Source: Methylococcaceae bacterium
Lineage (GTDB): Bacteria; Pseudomonadota; Gammaproteobacteria; Methylococcales; UBA1147
Length of the DNA: 6,098 nucleotides
NCBI GenBank assembly: GCA_022616595.1
Contig: JAKEEL010000102.1
Span: 1 to 6,098, forward strand
Direction of reading: 5' to 3'
The translations under genes and the position numbers were made by a program. Positions 5,632 to 6,098 of the stretch are shown piece after piece; position 1 is the stretch's first letter; each line of letters opens with the position of its first letter. The notes beneath the pieces are model-generated. The model worked only from the letters and a program-made list of their open reading frames with translations, ran no database searches and was not told the DNA's origin.

Positions 5632-6098
5632 GGTCTGTTCTGGCTAACCCGGTTTCCGTCGCTCCGATGATGGAGTGCACCGATCGTCATTTCCGTTATT
5701 TGTTGCGCCTGATTTCCCGCAGGACTCTGCTCTATACGGAAATGGTCACCACCGGTGCGCTGCTAAACGGCGGGCACCATCGGTTTTTGCAATATCATCC
5801 CATGGAACACCCGATCGCAATCCAGTTCGGCGGCAGTAATCCTGTCGAACTCGCGCAATCGGCGAAAATCGCCGCCGATTATGGCTACGATGAAATCAAC
5901 CTGAACGTCGGTTGTCCGAGTGGAAAGGTGCAGAAAGGACGGATCGGCGCCTGTTTGATGGCGGAGCCCGGGCGTGTTGCGGAGTGCATCGCGGCTGTGC
6001 GGTCAGCGGTTTCCGTTCCGGTTTCCGTGAAAACCCGCATAGGGATCGATGAGTACGATTCCTATGAATTTTTGATTTGCTTTATTAAAGAGGTCGCC
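5628..6098 (+). CDS. dusA: tRNA-dihydrouridine synthase A, N-terminal part (cut by the window end)
   Basis: FMN-dependent cytoplasmic enzyme that reduces uridines in the tRNA D-loop (U20/U20a for DusA) using NADPH. The 157 visible codons are open to the window edge and contain SVAPMMECTDRH (10-21), LYTEMVTTGA (35-44), and INLNVGCPSGKVQ with the catalytic Cys96. GACLM and SVKTRIGID with the FMN-contacting Lys135 and Arg137 also appear, followed by DSYEF. This order and spacing identify the DusA subfamily. The frame opens after a TAA at 5613-5615, and the first ATG (5667) falls inside the flavin-binding strand VAPMM, so it is too late. The only usual near-cognate starts in frame before it are CTG at 5628, overlapping the upstream TGA as CTGA, and CTG at 5640. 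I list 5628 as the start with low certainty; GGA lies 5 nt upstream of it. Residue 17 is Cys where Trp is usual (MMDWTDRH). The C-terminal tRNA-binding half lies beyond the window. Confidence 0.92.
   Translation, partial: MRSVLANPVSVAPMMECTDRHFRYLLRLISRRTLLYTEMVTTGALLNGGHHRFLQYHPMEHPIAIQFGGSNPVELAQSAKIAADYGYDEINLNVGCPSGKVQKGRIGACLMAEPGRVAECIAAVRSAVSVPVSVKTRIGIDEYDSYEFLICFIKEVA

Overview
The window looks like chromosomal DNA from a gammaproteobacterium, with moderately high G+C in the metabolic genes. I infer this from the E. coli-like GlyA sequence, a DusA-type tRNA-dihydrouridine synthase and strong GGAGG-like ribosome binding sites. The clustering of malate dehydrogenase, serine hydroxymethyltransferase and formate-tetrahydrofolate ligase is what one expects of a one-carbon or serine-cycle gene group in methylotrophs such as type I methanotrophs. 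That assignment is an inference from gene content, not proven by the sequence.

Layout: bases 1-250 hold no gene that I can support, but contain a strong hairpin just past the mdh stop codon. mdh (251-1228, minus strand) is divergent from a glyA-fhs operon (1502-4453, plus strand). The 273-bp region between them carries candidate promoters, a tandem ATTAACC repeat and a small leader hairpin ahead of glyA. A textbook rho-independent terminator (4476-4511) ends the operon. Directly against its T-tract lies a decayed fragment of an integron-type tyrosine recombinase on the minus strand (about 4513-4678), with a frameshift and a lost catalytic arginine. About 270 bp without a gene follow, then a small unrecognised protein with two membrane segments (4945-5631). 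The window ends inside dusA, which reads out of that gene with no usable ATG.

How the genes fit together: GlyA interconverts glycine plus methylene-tetrahydrofolate with serine, Fhs charges formate onto tetrahydrofolate, and Mdh links malate and oxaloacetate. Together they could feed formate-derived carbon into serine and the C4 acids. The genes right of the terminator are unrelated to this: a recombinase relic, an orphan membrane protein and a tRNA-modification enzyme. No CRISPR array, rRNA, convincing tRNA or intact mobile element was seen. The most noteworthy items are the integron integrase relic, the apparent CTG start of dusA and the orphan two-helix membrane protein.
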